Shown one piece after another: positions 45,143 to 54,020 of a DNA stretch of 64,000 nt (its first letter is position 1; each line of letters begins with the position of its first letter). Where the stretch lies: contig CALMZV010000069.1 of assembly GCA_937870755.1 (NCBI GenBank), positions 1 through 64,000 on the forward strand, read 5' to 3'. The position numbers were made by a program, and so were the translations under genes. This DNA comes from an uncultured Methylocystaceae bacterium. GTDB taxonomy: Bacteria; Pseudomonadota; Alphaproteobacteria; Rhizobiales; Beijerinckiaceae. The notes below the pieces were generated by a model, which was given only the letters and a program-made list of their open reading frames with translations, was not told the DNA's origin and did not search any database.

Positions 45143-46768
45143 ATGAGCGGCGCGCCCAACAAACTGTATTACGGCGACAATCTCACCGTATTGCGCGACC
45201 ACGTCGCCGACGAAAGCGTCGATCTGGTCTATCTCGACCCGCCCTTCAACTCCAACGCCACGTACAACGTGCTGTTCAGGTCGCCGACCGGCGAGGCGAG
45301 CCAGGCGCAGTTCGAGGCGTTCGACGACACATGGCACTGGAACGCGTCAGCCGAGGAAGCCTTCGACGAGGTGATGCAGAGCGGCAATACGGACGCCGCC
45401 GAAATGCTGCGGGCGATGCGCGCGTTCCTCAAGGAAAACGACATGATGGCCTATCTGGCCATGATGGCCGTGCGGCTGATCGAACTGCACCGCGTGCTGA
45501 AACCCACCGGCTCGCTCTACCTGCACTGCGACCCAACGGCGAGCCATTATTTGAAGATTCTGCTCGATGCGGTGTTTGGGCCCGAACGCTTCATAAACGA
45601 GATCACATGGAAGCGGTATGGGGCACACAACGATTCAAAGACATGGGGCAGGGTGCATGACATTTTGTTTTTTTACAGCAAAACAAGAAACATTCTTTTT
45701 AACAAGCAACACGAATTATATTCTCCTGAATATATAAGTCAGAGATTCCGCTTCTCTGATGAAGATGGAAGGCGATGGGCTGAACAGAATCTTGCCAGCC
45801 CAAATCCACGCCCGAACCTAACCTATGCATTCACGGCGAAAAATGGAATCACCTATCAGCCGCCGTCAAACGGTTGGAAATACACCCCGGAGCGGTTGAG
45901 AGCTTTAGACGAACAAAATCGCCTTCACTATCCGGCGCGTGAAGGGGGACGCCTCCGATTGAAAAATTACTTCGATGAGCGCGCTGGAGTCCCTGTTCAG
46001 GATGTGTGGACGGACCTAATTGCGATAGGAGGTTCAAGTCCCGAACGCCTCGGCTACCCGACCCAAAAACCGCTCGCCCTTTTGGAGCGCATCCTGTCCG
46101 CCTCCTCCAATCCCGGCGACGTGGTGCTGGACCCGTTCTGCGGCTGCGGCACGACTGTCCACGCGGCCGAAAAGCTCGGGCGCCGCTGGATCGGCATCGA
46201 CGTGACGCATCTGGCGGTCGGCCTCATCCAGCGACGGTTGCTCGACGCCTATCCGCTCGCGCGCTTCGACGTGCTCGGCACGCCGAAGGACGAGGCGGGC
46301 GCGCGCCAGCTCGCCAGCGAGGACAAGCACCAGTTCGAACTCTGGGCGCTCTCCACCATCGACGCGCAGCCCTATAAAGGCGGCCGCAAGGGCGCCGACG
46401 GCGGCGTCGACGGCTATCTCTATTTCAAGCCGGACGGCAAGACGGTCGAGAAATGCGTCGTCTCCGTGAAGGGCGGCGGCAATGTCGGCGTCGGCATGAT
46501 CCGCGACCTCATCGCCACCGTCGACCGCGAACGCGCGAAGGTCGGCGTGTTGCTCTCGCTGGAAGACCCGACCACCGTCATGCGCCGCGAGGCGACCGCC
46601 GCCGGCTTTTACGAAAGCCCGATGCACGGCAAGTTCGCGAAAATCCAGATCCTCACCATCGAGGACATTTTCGCCGGCAGGAAGCCGCATCTGCCGTGGA
46701 TCGACCCCAGCGTGTTCAAAAAGGCCAGGCGCGAGACGAAGGAACGGCAGGGCGATCTCGGGCTGTAG
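45143..46768 (+). CDS. Site-specific DNA methyltransferase fused to an Mrr-like nuclease domain
   Basis: Beta-class N6-adenine or N4-cytosine methyltransferase with 541 residues. Motif IV is DPPF (32-35) near the N-terminus, and motif I is DPFCGCGTT (330-338). The segment between, which in this class holds the target recognition domain, is AT-rich. From about residue 400 there is a PD-(D/E)XK-like domain with KGADGGVDG (416-424) and VVSVKGG (Ser441, Lys443). The Ser replaces the common Glu/Gln, as I recall for this fused family. The start MSGAPNKLYYGDN was chosen over an upstream ATG at 45053. It has no neighbouring partner gene. Whether it cleaves DNA is unknown. Confidence 0.85.
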   Translation: MSGAPNKLYYGDNLTVLRDHVADESVDLVYLDPPFNSNATYNVLFRSPTGEASQAQFEAFDDTWHWNASAEEAFDEVMQSGNTDAAEMLRAMRAFLKENDMMAYLAMMAVRLIELHRVLKPTGSLYLHCDPTASHYLKILLDAVFGPERFINEITWKRYGAHNDSKTWGRVHDILFFYSKTRNILFNKQHELYSPEYISQRFRFSDEDGRRWAEQNLASPNPRPNLTYAFTAKNGITYQPPSNGWKYTPERLRALDEQNRLHYPAREGGRLRLKNYFDERAGVPVQDVWTDLIAIGGSSPERLGYPTQKPLALLERILSASSNPGDVVLDPFCGCGTTVHAAEKLGRRWIGIDVTHLAVGLIQRRLLDAYPLARFDVLGTPKDEAGARQLASEDKHQFELWALSTIDAQPYKGGRKGADGGVDGYLYFKPDGKTVEKCVVSVKGGGNVGVGMIRDLIATVDRERAKVGVLLSLEDPTTVMRREATAAGFYESPMHGKFAKIQILTIEDIFAGRKPHLPWIDPSVFKKARRETKERQGDLGL

Positions 46769-47404
46769 GGCGAGGTCCTTTCCGCGCGCTCCCCCGCCCG
46801 TCATTGCGAGCGCAGCGAAGCAATCCAGAGCCACGCCCCGGCTCTGGATTGCTTCGCCGCTCCGCTCCTCGCAAGGACGGAGTATTGACTATTTTCCTAT
46901 TGTATGCTTTTCTTCCGCCATCCCCGCCCGCAAGAGGGGCGCAGCCGGAAGCGGTTCCGTTGCGCGGGCGGGGAGCGGCGCCTGCGCTGCGCGGTCACCT
47001 GCCGCGCGGCCCGGGGCGGCGCGTTCGCCATTCCGCCCGCCGGACACTACGATCCGGCCGCGGTTCTCACCGCTGACGGGGAAACCCGATAAAGCGCGGA
47101 AGAACGCTCCGAAAAACCGCCGCGACCGGACCGCGAAGGCGCCGGCCCAAAACCAAAAGCTCCGGCGCTTTCGCGGCCGGTTCCCTTGTCCCGCAACCCC
47201 GGCCGCAAGCCGGGAAGGATTCGCCATGCCCGGACGAGCGCGGCCGGACGCCGCAAACGCACGCGCCGCAAACGCAAGCCGGGAGCGCCCGGCGCGCGGA
47301 AGCACGGGCCACGCCACGGGCAAGACTTTCTTATGCGCGCTCGTGTATGGGGCCTGCATGACGCGCGCCGCACCCTTCCCGCCCGCGCGCCGCGAGGCGG
47401 CGCC
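46769..47404. other. 636-nt non-coding gap with a palindromic repeat
   Basis: After the methyltransferase gene there is a REP-like palindrome at 46798-46880 and then about 520 nt in which I find no credible gene. Short open frames occur but are Arg/Pro/Ala-rich without ribosome binding sites. A GC hairpin near 47147-47176 (GCGCCGG...CCGGCGC, followed by TTTC) could be a weak terminator. Confidence 0.55.
46798..46880. repeat. REP-like extragenic palindrome
   Basis: Left arm 46798-46832 and right arm 46840-46880 are imperfect inverted repeats around a 7-nt loop; the inner GAAGCAATCCAGAGCC arm matches exactly. The outer sequence CGTCATTGCGAGCG is a form I have often seen in dispersed extragenic palindromes. 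It would form a long hairpin. No transposase gene is associated in this window. Confidence 0.85.
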
Positions 47405-48832
47405 ATGAAGGTTCTGGCCGCCTTTTTCGTCAACGCGCTGTTCAATTTCCTGATCGGGCTGATGGTGGCGAAATTCCTCGGCCCGGAGGAATACGGCCGC
47501 TTCGCGCTCGCGCTGGCGCTGGGGTTCGTGGTGCAGGCGTTTCTGTTCGACTGGATCCGCCTGTCGGCCATCCGCTTCTATTCCGCCCGCACGCGGGCCG
47601 AGGAGCCGGACGTGCGCGCCACGCTCGACGCCGGATTCGCCATCCTGGCGCTCTCGGTCGCGCTCGCAGGCGCGGGCGTGCTGCTGATCGGCGGCGATCT
47701 CGGCCTGTCGCATGCGCTGATCGGCCTAGCGCTCGCAGCCTCCATCGCCAACGGCCTGTTCGATTATTCGACCGGTCTGGTGCGCGCCTCGTTCAACGAC
47801 GCGCTCTACACGCGGCTGGTGCTGGTGAAGAACGTGCTCTCGCTGGCGCTCACCACAGGCGGCGCGTTCGTATTCGGCTCGGCGCGGATGGCGCTGTTCG
47901 GCGCGGTGATCTCGATCGCCGGTTCGATCCTGATCGCGCGCCGCCCGCTGACCGACAGCGGCAGCGAGCCGCGTTTCGCCAATTACAATCGCGCGCGCGC
48001 GTTCCTCGCCTATTCCGCGCCGATCGTGACCGCCAACCTGCTCTACATTCTCATTCCGCTGGTCAACCGCGCGCTCGCGGCGCGCTACTACGGCTTTGCG
48101 GAAACCGGCCAGTTCTCGCTCGCCTTCGATCTCGGCCTGCGCGCGTTGCAGGCGGTGGGATCGGCGCTCGACGTTCTCCTGTTCCAGATCGCGGTCGCCG
48201 CGCGCGACACGCACGGGCCCGAACGCGGCCGCGCGCAGATCGGCCGCAACATCGCCATCGTGCTGGCGGTGATCGCGCCGGCGACGGCGGGCGTGCTGTT
48301 CACCCTGCCGTCGGTGGAGGCGCTGGCGGCGCCGCCGGAATTTCGCGGGCCGTTCGGCCACTACCTGACCCTGATGCTGCCGGGCCTCGCCGCGCTCGTG
48401 CTGATCCTCTTCGCGATCAACCCGATCTTCCAGCTGGAGAACAAGACGCTGCCGATGATCGGCGCGGCGCTGATCGGCGCGGCGGGCACGCCGGTCATTC
48501 TCGCCTTCCTGCCGAAAACGACCGACGCATCCGCGCTCGCGCTCGCCCAGAGCGGCGCCTATCTGGCCGCGCTCGCCGCGCTCGTCGCGTTCGCGGCCGC
48601 CGCCAAACCGCGCTGGCCGCCGGCGCGCGATTTTCTCGGCATCGCGGTCGCGCTCGCCGCCATGTGCGCGGCGCTGTGGCCGCTGCGCGCGCTGGCGCCG
48701 GGCGCGCTCGCGCTGGTGACGCAGATGACGGTCGGCGCCGGCGTCTACGGCGCGGTGGCGCTGGCGTTCGATGTGGCGGGCTTGCGCGGGCCGCTCATCG
48801 ACAAACTGCGCGCGCTGGCGCGGCGCGGGTAG
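47405..48832 (+). CDS. Oligosaccharide flippase (Wzx/PST family)
   Basis: Integral membrane protein of 475 residues with about 12-14 hydrophobic segments across its length and almost no soluble domain. The opening MKVLAAFFVNALFNFLIGLMVAKFLGPEEYGRFALA is typical of polysaccharide flippases that move lipid-linked oligosaccharides across the inner membrane. Residues between segments include ADSGSEPRF-like charged loops. The start at 47405 places the first membrane segment at residue 1; frames extending upstream to 47186 are non-homologous. No other polysaccharide gene is adjacent, so the substrate is unknown. Confidence 0.86.
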   Translation: MKVLAAFFVNALFNFLIGLMVAKFLGPEEYGRFALALALGFVVQAFLFDWIRLSAIRFYSARTRAEEPDVRATLDAGFAILALSVALAGAGVLLIGGDLGLSHALIGLALAASIANGLFDYSTGLVRASFNDALYTRLVLVKNVLSLALTTGGAFVFGSARMALFGAVISIAGSILIARRPLTDSGSEPRFANYNRARAFLAYSAPIVTANLLYILIPLVNRALAARYYGFAETGQFSLAFDLGLRALQAVGSALDVLLFQIAVAARDTHGPERGRAQIGRNIAIVLAVIAPATAGVLFTLPSVEALAAPPEFRGPFGHYLTLMLPGLAALVLILFAINPIFQLENKTLPMIGAALIGAAGTPVILAFLPKTTDASALALAQSGAYLAALAALVAFAAAAKPRWPPARDFLGIAVALAAMCAALWPLRALAPGALALVTQMTVGAGVYGAVALAFDVAGLRGPLIDKLRALARRG

Positions 48833-48982
48833 CATTCATACGTTCTTTACTATGATTCTGGCGTGTTATGCATTCCATAACCACAACAAGTCGCAATCGA
48901 AATCGCGCGAATTTTATGTGCTAGGCTGAAGTCGTTCGTATTGGCGCGTGCAAATGCTTGGCGCGCGACCGGGAGAGCGACC

Positions 48983-49804
48983 ATGCAGCGTGTTCCTGCG
49001 TATCTGTCCCTGGCGCTGGCGCTGGCCGCGCCGGCCGCCGCCGCGCCGCGGGGGCTGGACCCTCTGGTCATTCCCGGAGTCGGCGCCGAGGATTTCGGCG
49101 CCCGCCGCCTGCCGCGCCAGATGGTGCGGATCGAAACCGCGCCGGCCGCGCCCGCGTCCTACGCCCTTGCCCCGCCGCAGCCTCAACCGCAGCGGGGACA
49201 TCTGGGCGGCGGGCTGATCGAGGCGCTGGTTGGCGGCGCGCGCGCGGAGCCCCGCGCGGTTCTCTACAACGCGCCGCCGCAGGCCCCGCGCGCGCTGACG
49301 CGGCAGGCATCGCTCGGCGCGCCGTCGACCGCGCTCGAGGTCGCGCCGCGCCGGGCGATCGATCCTGCGTATCTGCGCTCGGAAATCGACTACAGCGGCC
49401 CGCATCGGGCCGGCACGATCGTGGTCGATACGCCGAACAAATATCTCTATCTGGTGCAACCGGGCGGGCGCGCGATCCGCTACGGCATCGGCGTCGGACG
49501 CCCGGGCTTCACGTGGTCGGGCGTCAAACAGATCACGCGCAAGGCCGAATGGCCCGATTGGCGGCCGCCGCCGGAAATGCTGAGACGCCGCCCCGATCTA
49601 CCGATCCACATGGAAGGCGGCCCGGCCAATCCGCTCGGCGCGCGGGCGCTCTATCTCGGCTCCTCGCTCTACCGCATCCATGGCACGAACGAGCCGCACA
49701 CGATCGGACAGAACGTGTCGTCGGGCTGTATTCGGATGATGAACGAAGACGTGTCCGATCTCTACGATCGGGTGAAGGTGGGCGCGCGCGTCGTCGTGAT
49801 GTGA
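48983..49804 (+). CDS. L,D-transpeptidase (YkuD/ErfK family)
   Basis: Periplasmic L,D-transpeptidase of 273 residues that would cross-link peptidoglycan or attach proteins to it. The signal peptide is MQRVPAYLSLALALAAPAAAA. A Pro/Ala/Gln-rich linker leads to the YkuD domain from about residue 140, with HGTNEPHTIGQNVSSGCIRM: His233 and Cys249 are the catalytic pair. The ATG has a GGGAGAG ribosome binding site. A bidirectional terminator follows the stop. Confidence 0.93.
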   Translation: MQRVPAYLSLALALAAPAAAAPRGLDPLVIPGVGAEDFGARRLPRQMVRIETAPAAPASYALAPPQPQPQRGHLGGGLIEALVGGARAEPRAVLYNAPPQAPRALTRQASLGAPSTALEVAPRRAIDPAYLRSEIDYSGPHRAGTIVVDTPNKYLYLVQPGGRAIRYGIGVGRPGFTWSGVKQITRKAEWPDWRPPPEMLRRRPDLPIHMEGGPANPLGARALYLGSSLYRIHGTNEPHTIGQNVSSGCIRMMNEDVSDLYDRVKVGARVVVM

Positions 49805-49822
49805 CAGCGCCACCCGCAGCAA

Positions 49823-49850
49823 AAAGCCGCCGGCACGAACCGGCGGCTTT
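49823..49850. terminator. Bidirectional intrinsic terminator
   Basis: AAAGCCGCCGG, six loop bases and CCGGCGGCTTT form a strong stem with an A-run before and a T-rich run after. It lies between the convergent L,D-transpeptidase and DUF2076 genes and can serve both. Confidence 0.88.
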
Positions 49851-49865
49851 GTCATTTCCGTGCGA

Positions 49866-50591
49866 TCAGGCGTCGTAGCTGTCGTCGCCGTCGGAATCGT
49901 CGCCGGTGAAATCGGCGTCGCTGACATAGTTGTCGTCCGAATAATTGTCGCCGGACGCCTGCTGACGATCGTCGCCGTAGTAGTTGTTGATGGTCGTATC
50001 GCCGCCGCCGGCCTGTTGCGATCCGGCGCCGTGGCCGGAGCCGATGCCGAGCGGATTGTTCGAGCCGTGGAACAGGCCGCGGATGGAATCGGCCAGCAGC
50101 ACGCCGCCGGCGACGCCGGCCGCCGCGCCGAGCGCGCCCTTCAGAAACCCGCCGCCGCCAGCCTGTTGCGGCGCGCCGCCCCAGGGTCCGCCCTGCGGGC
50201 CTGGGCCGGGCTGGGCCTGCGGGGCGCCGCCCCAGGGCCCGCCCTGCGACGGACGATCGTACTGCGGCGGCGCGGGACGGGCCGGCGGCTGCTGCGACTG
50301 CCCGCCGAACAGCGAGCCGAGCCCGCCGAGAAACCCGCCCTGCTGGGGCTGCGCCTGCGCGCGCTGCGAAAGGTCGCGCACCTGCGCCTCCAGTTCCTGC
50401 AAGCGGTCGTTGGCGGCGCGCAACGCCTGCTCCTGCACCAGCACCGTCTGCGCGAGCAGATAAGGCGCGTGGGGCTGGGCGCGGACGGCCTCGCCGATGA
50501 ACGATTCGGCCTCGCGGTCGCGCGTCTGCTCCGCGGCGGCGCGGGTGCGGTCGAACAAGCCGGCCAGCAACTGACGTTCTTCAGGCGACAT
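49866..50591 (-). CDS. DUF2076 domain-containing protein
   Basis: Protein of 241 residues and unknown function. The N-terminus MSPEERQLLAGLFDRTRAAA and a coiled helical stretch (AANDRLQELEAQVRDLSQRA) mark the DUF2076 family. The middle is Gly/Pro/Gln-rich with a duplicated QGGPWGGAPQ unit. A Gly/Ala-rich hydrophobic patch (GALGAAAGVAGGVLLADSI) may contact membrane. The tail is very acidic (TGDDSDGDDSYDA) after an Asn/Tyr stretch. Related proteins are described as periplasmic ligand-binding sensors, but no function can be claimed here. Confidence 0.85.
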   Translation of the reverse strand: MSPEERQLLAGLFDRTRAAAEQTRDREAESFIGEAVRAQPHAPYLLAQTVLVQEQALRAANDRLQELEAQVRDLSQRAQAQPQQGGFLGGLGSLFGGQSQQPPARPAPPQYDRPSQGGPWGGAPQAQPGPGPQGGPWGGAPQQAGGGGFLKGALGAAAGVAGGVLLADSIRGLFHGSNNPLGIGSGHGAGSQQAGGGDTTINNYYGDDRQQASGDNYSDDNYVSDADFTGDDSDGDDSYDA

Positions 50592-50670
50592 GAAATCTCT
50601 CCCCTGCGGCCGTTGCGCCGCGAGCGGAATATGGAGGCCCGGCGGGCCCGCGCCAAGGGGCGCGGCGCGC

Positions 50671-50700
50671 AAAACAAAAGGCGCGGGACAATCCCGCGCC
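50671..50700 (-). terminator. Intrinsic terminator after the TorF-type porin gene
   Basis: On the minus strand GGCGCGGGA, a 3-nt loop and TCCCGCGCC are followed by TTTTGTTTT. It lies just beyond the porin stop at 50725. Confidence 0.88.
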
Positions 50701-50724
50701 CTTCTATTCGGCTGCGCCAGTCTG

Positions 50725-51705
50725 TTACTTGAACGACGCCGACGAGAAGTCGATCGATACGCCGGCCACGATCTTGTGACCGCACCAGCCGGAGCGTCCG
50801 ACGCCGAACAGCGCGGTCGACAGATTGGCGCCCGGGTCCGACGTATTGATCGCGCAGCCGGCGCCGCCGAGGCTTGAGCCGTGATAGCGCACATCGAACG
50901 TCGCGACCTTGTAGGTGTACGAAGCGCCGACGTTCCAGGTGTTGTAGCTGGCGAATTTGAAGCCGCGCGGAACGCCGGTGAACGCCTGCTGCGGGTCCAC
51001 ATAGCTGAAGCCGTATTGCACGTCGGCGCGGCCGAGATAGACGTGGCCGAAGGCGCCGGAGACGGAAAAGCCGGTGTCGGGAATCGTCAGCCTGGCGTTC
51101 AGTTCGGAATAGAGCGCGCGCGCGCCGTAATTGTTCCAGTTCGGCGCGTAATACATGGCGCCGCCGAGCGCGACCCAGTCGTTCAGCTGCCAGGTCGCCT
51201 TGCCGTAGACTTCGAGGAAGCTCGGGTCGTGCGAGGTGGTCGGAACGCCGCCCGGCGTGAAGAAGGTGAGCACGGGACCGCCGGCGCCGGCCAGCCAGTA
51301 GCGCGTCCTGTTGCCGGGATAGAGATAACCGATCACACCGACGTCGAGTGTAAGCGGTCCCCAGACCGGGCGAATGCCGGCGTAGACGTCCACTTCAGCT
51401 GTCGGACGCGTCGGCAGGTCGACGTTCCAAGGCTGCACGCCGGCGTAGAGCCAGCCGTAGCGCAGTTCCGCATAAGCGGTCGCGCCCGGACGATTGGCGG
51501 TCTGCGAAACGCCGCGCGACATGTAGTTGCTCTGAAGCTTGACGCCGAACGCATAGTCGAAACCCGCGCCGAACACGTCGAAATTAGGCTCGGGCCAGGC
51601 GATGAACGGTTTCGGCGCCGCGGGCGCCGGCTGTGGCGCGGCGAGATCGGCGGCGAAGGCGCTCGAAGCCATCGCGATGGCGGCTACGGTGGTGACGAGT
51701 TTCAT
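50725..51705 (-). CDS. TorF family putative porin
   Basis: Outer membrane beta-barrel of 326 residues. The signal peptide is MKLVTTVAAIAMASSAFAA. The strands are rich in Tyr and Trp (SNYMSRGVSQTANRPGATAYAELRYGWLYAGVQP) and the N-terminal part matches the TorF/TIGR02001 family. Two Cys pairs near the C-terminus (GGAGCAIN and GWCGHK) may form a disulfide. The start was set at 51705 because the longer frame from 51828 would precede the signal peptide. The substrate is unknown. Confidence 0.88.
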   Translation of the reverse strand: MKLVTTVAAIAMASSAFAADLAAPQPAPAAPKPFIAWPEPNFDVFGAGFDYAFGVKLQSNYMSRGVSQTANRPGATAYAELRYGWLYAGVQPWNVDLPTRPTAEVDVYAGIRPVWGPLTLDVGVIGYLYPGNRTRYWLAGAGGPVLTFFTPGGVPTTSHDPSFLEVYGKATWQLNDWVALGGAMYYAPNWNNYGARALYSELNARLTIPDTGFSVSGAFGHVYLGRADVQYGFSYVDPQQAFTGVPRGFKFASYNTWNVGASYTYKVATFDVRYHGSSLGGAGCAINTSDPGANLSTALFGVGRSGWCGHKIVAGVSIDFSSASFK

Positions 51706-51888
51706 TTTCTGCACTCCGGCATTCGACATTCCGTGTGTCCAAAATGCGTCGAACCGGCGAGGCGCCTCAACGTCATAGATTATGCAGACGCCCATGCATT
51801 GGGCAGATTTTCGATTGCGCGAAAACAACCGTGCGCGCGTTGCAGAAAAATCACATCTGCGAACGAACGCCCGATTGCGCGCGCGAAT

Positions 51889-51914
51889 CGAAAACGGCGC
51901 CCGCGGGCGCCGTT
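51889..51914 (-). terminator. Intrinsic terminator after amtB
   Basis: A perfect 20-nt palindrome ACGGCGCCCG CGGGCGCCGT (51893-51912) is followed, on the minus strand, by a short T-run (GTTTTC). It lies 23 nt beyond the amtB stop. Confidence 0.7.
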
Positions 51915-51936
51915 CGTCGTCGCATGCATATGACGT

Positions 51937-53448
51937 TCAGTACGAGTAGGCGCGCTCGCCGTGTTCTGCGAGATCGAGACCCTCGCGCTCCTCGTCCCTG
52001 GAGACGCGCAGGCCGACGACGATGTCGACGAGCTTGAAGATGATCGCCGAAGCGACGCCCGACCAGACGAGTGTGGCGACCACCGCCGTGATCTGCGAGA
52101 TCAGCTGCTGGCCCATGGCGTAGGTTCCCGCGTTCGCGCCCGCGATGTTGGTGTAGTCGGTGACGCCGACGCCGCCAAGCGCGGGACTGACGAGAACGCC
52201 AGTGGCGATGGCGCCGACGACGCCGCCCACGCAGTGGATGCCGAACACGTCGAGCGCGTCGTCGTAGCCGAGCGCGTTCTTCACCTTCGACACGAACATG
52301 AGACAGACTGGCGAGACGATCAGGCCGAGCACGATCGAACCCATCGGACCCGCATAACCGGAAGCCGGGGTGACCGCCACCAGACCCGCGACCGCGCCGG
52401 ACGCCATGCCGAGTAGCGAGGGTTTGCCCTTGATCGCCCATTCCGAGACCAGCCACGAGAAGGCCGCCGCGCAGGTCGCCAGCATGGTGTTGACGAAGGC
52501 GAGCGCGGTGGCGCCGTTGGCCTCGAGATTCGAGCCTGCGTTGAACCCGAACCAGCCCACCCACAGCAGCGCCGTGCCGACCATGGTGAGCGTGAGCGAG
52601 TGGGGCGTGAGCGCTTCGCGCTGATAGCCGATGCGCTTGCCGAGCATGACGGCGCCGACGAGACCGGCGATGCCGGCGTTGACGTGCACGACCGTGCCGC
52701 CGGCGAAATCGAGCGCGCCCACGCCGTTCATCAGGAACTCTCCGACGCCCCTGCCCTGGTTGATCCAGCCGGCGGCGGCGATCAGTTCGTCGATCTTGCC
52801 CTGCGCGGCCTTTCTGGCGGCCTCGTCGGCAGCTGCAGCGAGCGCTTTGGCGGCGGCGGCCAGATCGTCTGGCGCGGGCGTCGCCCAGACCCAGTGCGCG
52901 ATTGGGAAATAGACGATCGTGAGCCACAGGAACGTGAACAGCAGCACGGCCGAGAACTTGATGCGCTCGGCGTAGGCGCCGACAATCAACGCCGGCGTGA
53001 TCATGGCGAAGGTCATCTGGAACACCATATAGGCGTATTCGGGCACCACCACGCCGTTGGAGAAGGTCGCCGACACCGACGCGGGCGTCACGCCCGCCAG
53101 AAAGATCTTGCCGAAGCCCCCAAGATAATGACCACCCGTATCGCCGAGCGCGATCGAATAGCCGTAGAACGCCCACAACAGGCCAGCGAGCGAGACGATG
53201 GCCATCACCTGGGTGAGCACCGACAGCATGTTCTTAGACCGCACGAGACCGCCGTAGAACAGCGCCAGGCCGGGGATCGACATCATGAGAACGAGCAGGC
53301 TGGAGACGAGCAGCCAGGCCGTATCGCCCTTGTTGGGAACAGGGGCGGCCGCGGCCTGCGCGAACGCCGGGCCGACGCTGGCGAGCGCGGCGCAAAGACC
53401 GAGAGCAAGCGACGACAGCGCAGCCCGGGCGGAGGTGGATTTCAACAT
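51937..53448 (-). CDS. amtB: Ammonium transporter AmtB with an Ala-rich insertion
   Basis: Inner-membrane ammonium channel. The 503-residue protein has a cleaved signal (to about residue 30, AFA) and 11 expected membrane segments, with the family segments DTAWLLVSSLLVLMM, GLALFYGGLV and GALDFAGGTVVHVNAG. Between HWVW (about 184) and the GALDFAGG segment there is an extra Ala-rich, probably helical stretch (AAAAKALAAAADEAARKAAQ and more, about 190-230) not present in E. coli AmtB. It follows glnK by 26 nt, the usual pairing; GlnK blocks AmtB when nitrogen is sufficient. Confidence 0.95.
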   Translation of the reverse strand: MLKSTSARAALSSLALGLCAALASVGPAFAQAAAAPVPNKGDTAWLLVSSLLVLMMSIPGLALFYGGLVRSKNMLSVLTQVMAIVSLAGLLWAFYGYSIALGDTGGHYLGGFGKIFLAGVTPASVSATFSNGVVVPEYAYMVFQMTFAMITPALIVGAYAERIKFSAVLLFTFLWLTIVYFPIAHWVWATPAPDDLAAAAKALAAAADEAARKAAQGKIDELIAAAGWINQGRGVGEFLMNGVGALDFAGGTVVHVNAGIAGLVGAVMLGKRIGYQREALTPHSLTLTMVGTALLWVGWFGFNAGSNLEANGATALAFVNTMLATCAAAFSWLVSEWAIKGKPSLLGMASGAVAGLVAVTPASGYAGPMGSIVLGLIVSPVCLMFVSKVKNALGYDDALDVFGIHCVGGVVGAIATGVLVSPALGGVGVTDYTNIAGANAGTYAMGQQLISQITAVVATLVWSGVASAIIFKLVDIVVGLRVSRDEEREGLDLAEHGERAYSY

Positions 53449-53474
53449 TCTCTTGGCTCCTGATCGAGGGCTGC

Positions 53475-53954
<480 letters not shown>

Positions 53955-54020
53955 CTATTTCAATCGACTGCGCCGTGAGCGCGGCTTTCGATGAGCGCAC
54001 CTGCGCGGGGCGCCGGAAAA

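Noticed and set aside
46021..46060. tRNA-like GGTTCAAGTCC segment
   Set aside because: It lies inside the methyltransferase coding sequence and no cloverleaf can be built around it.
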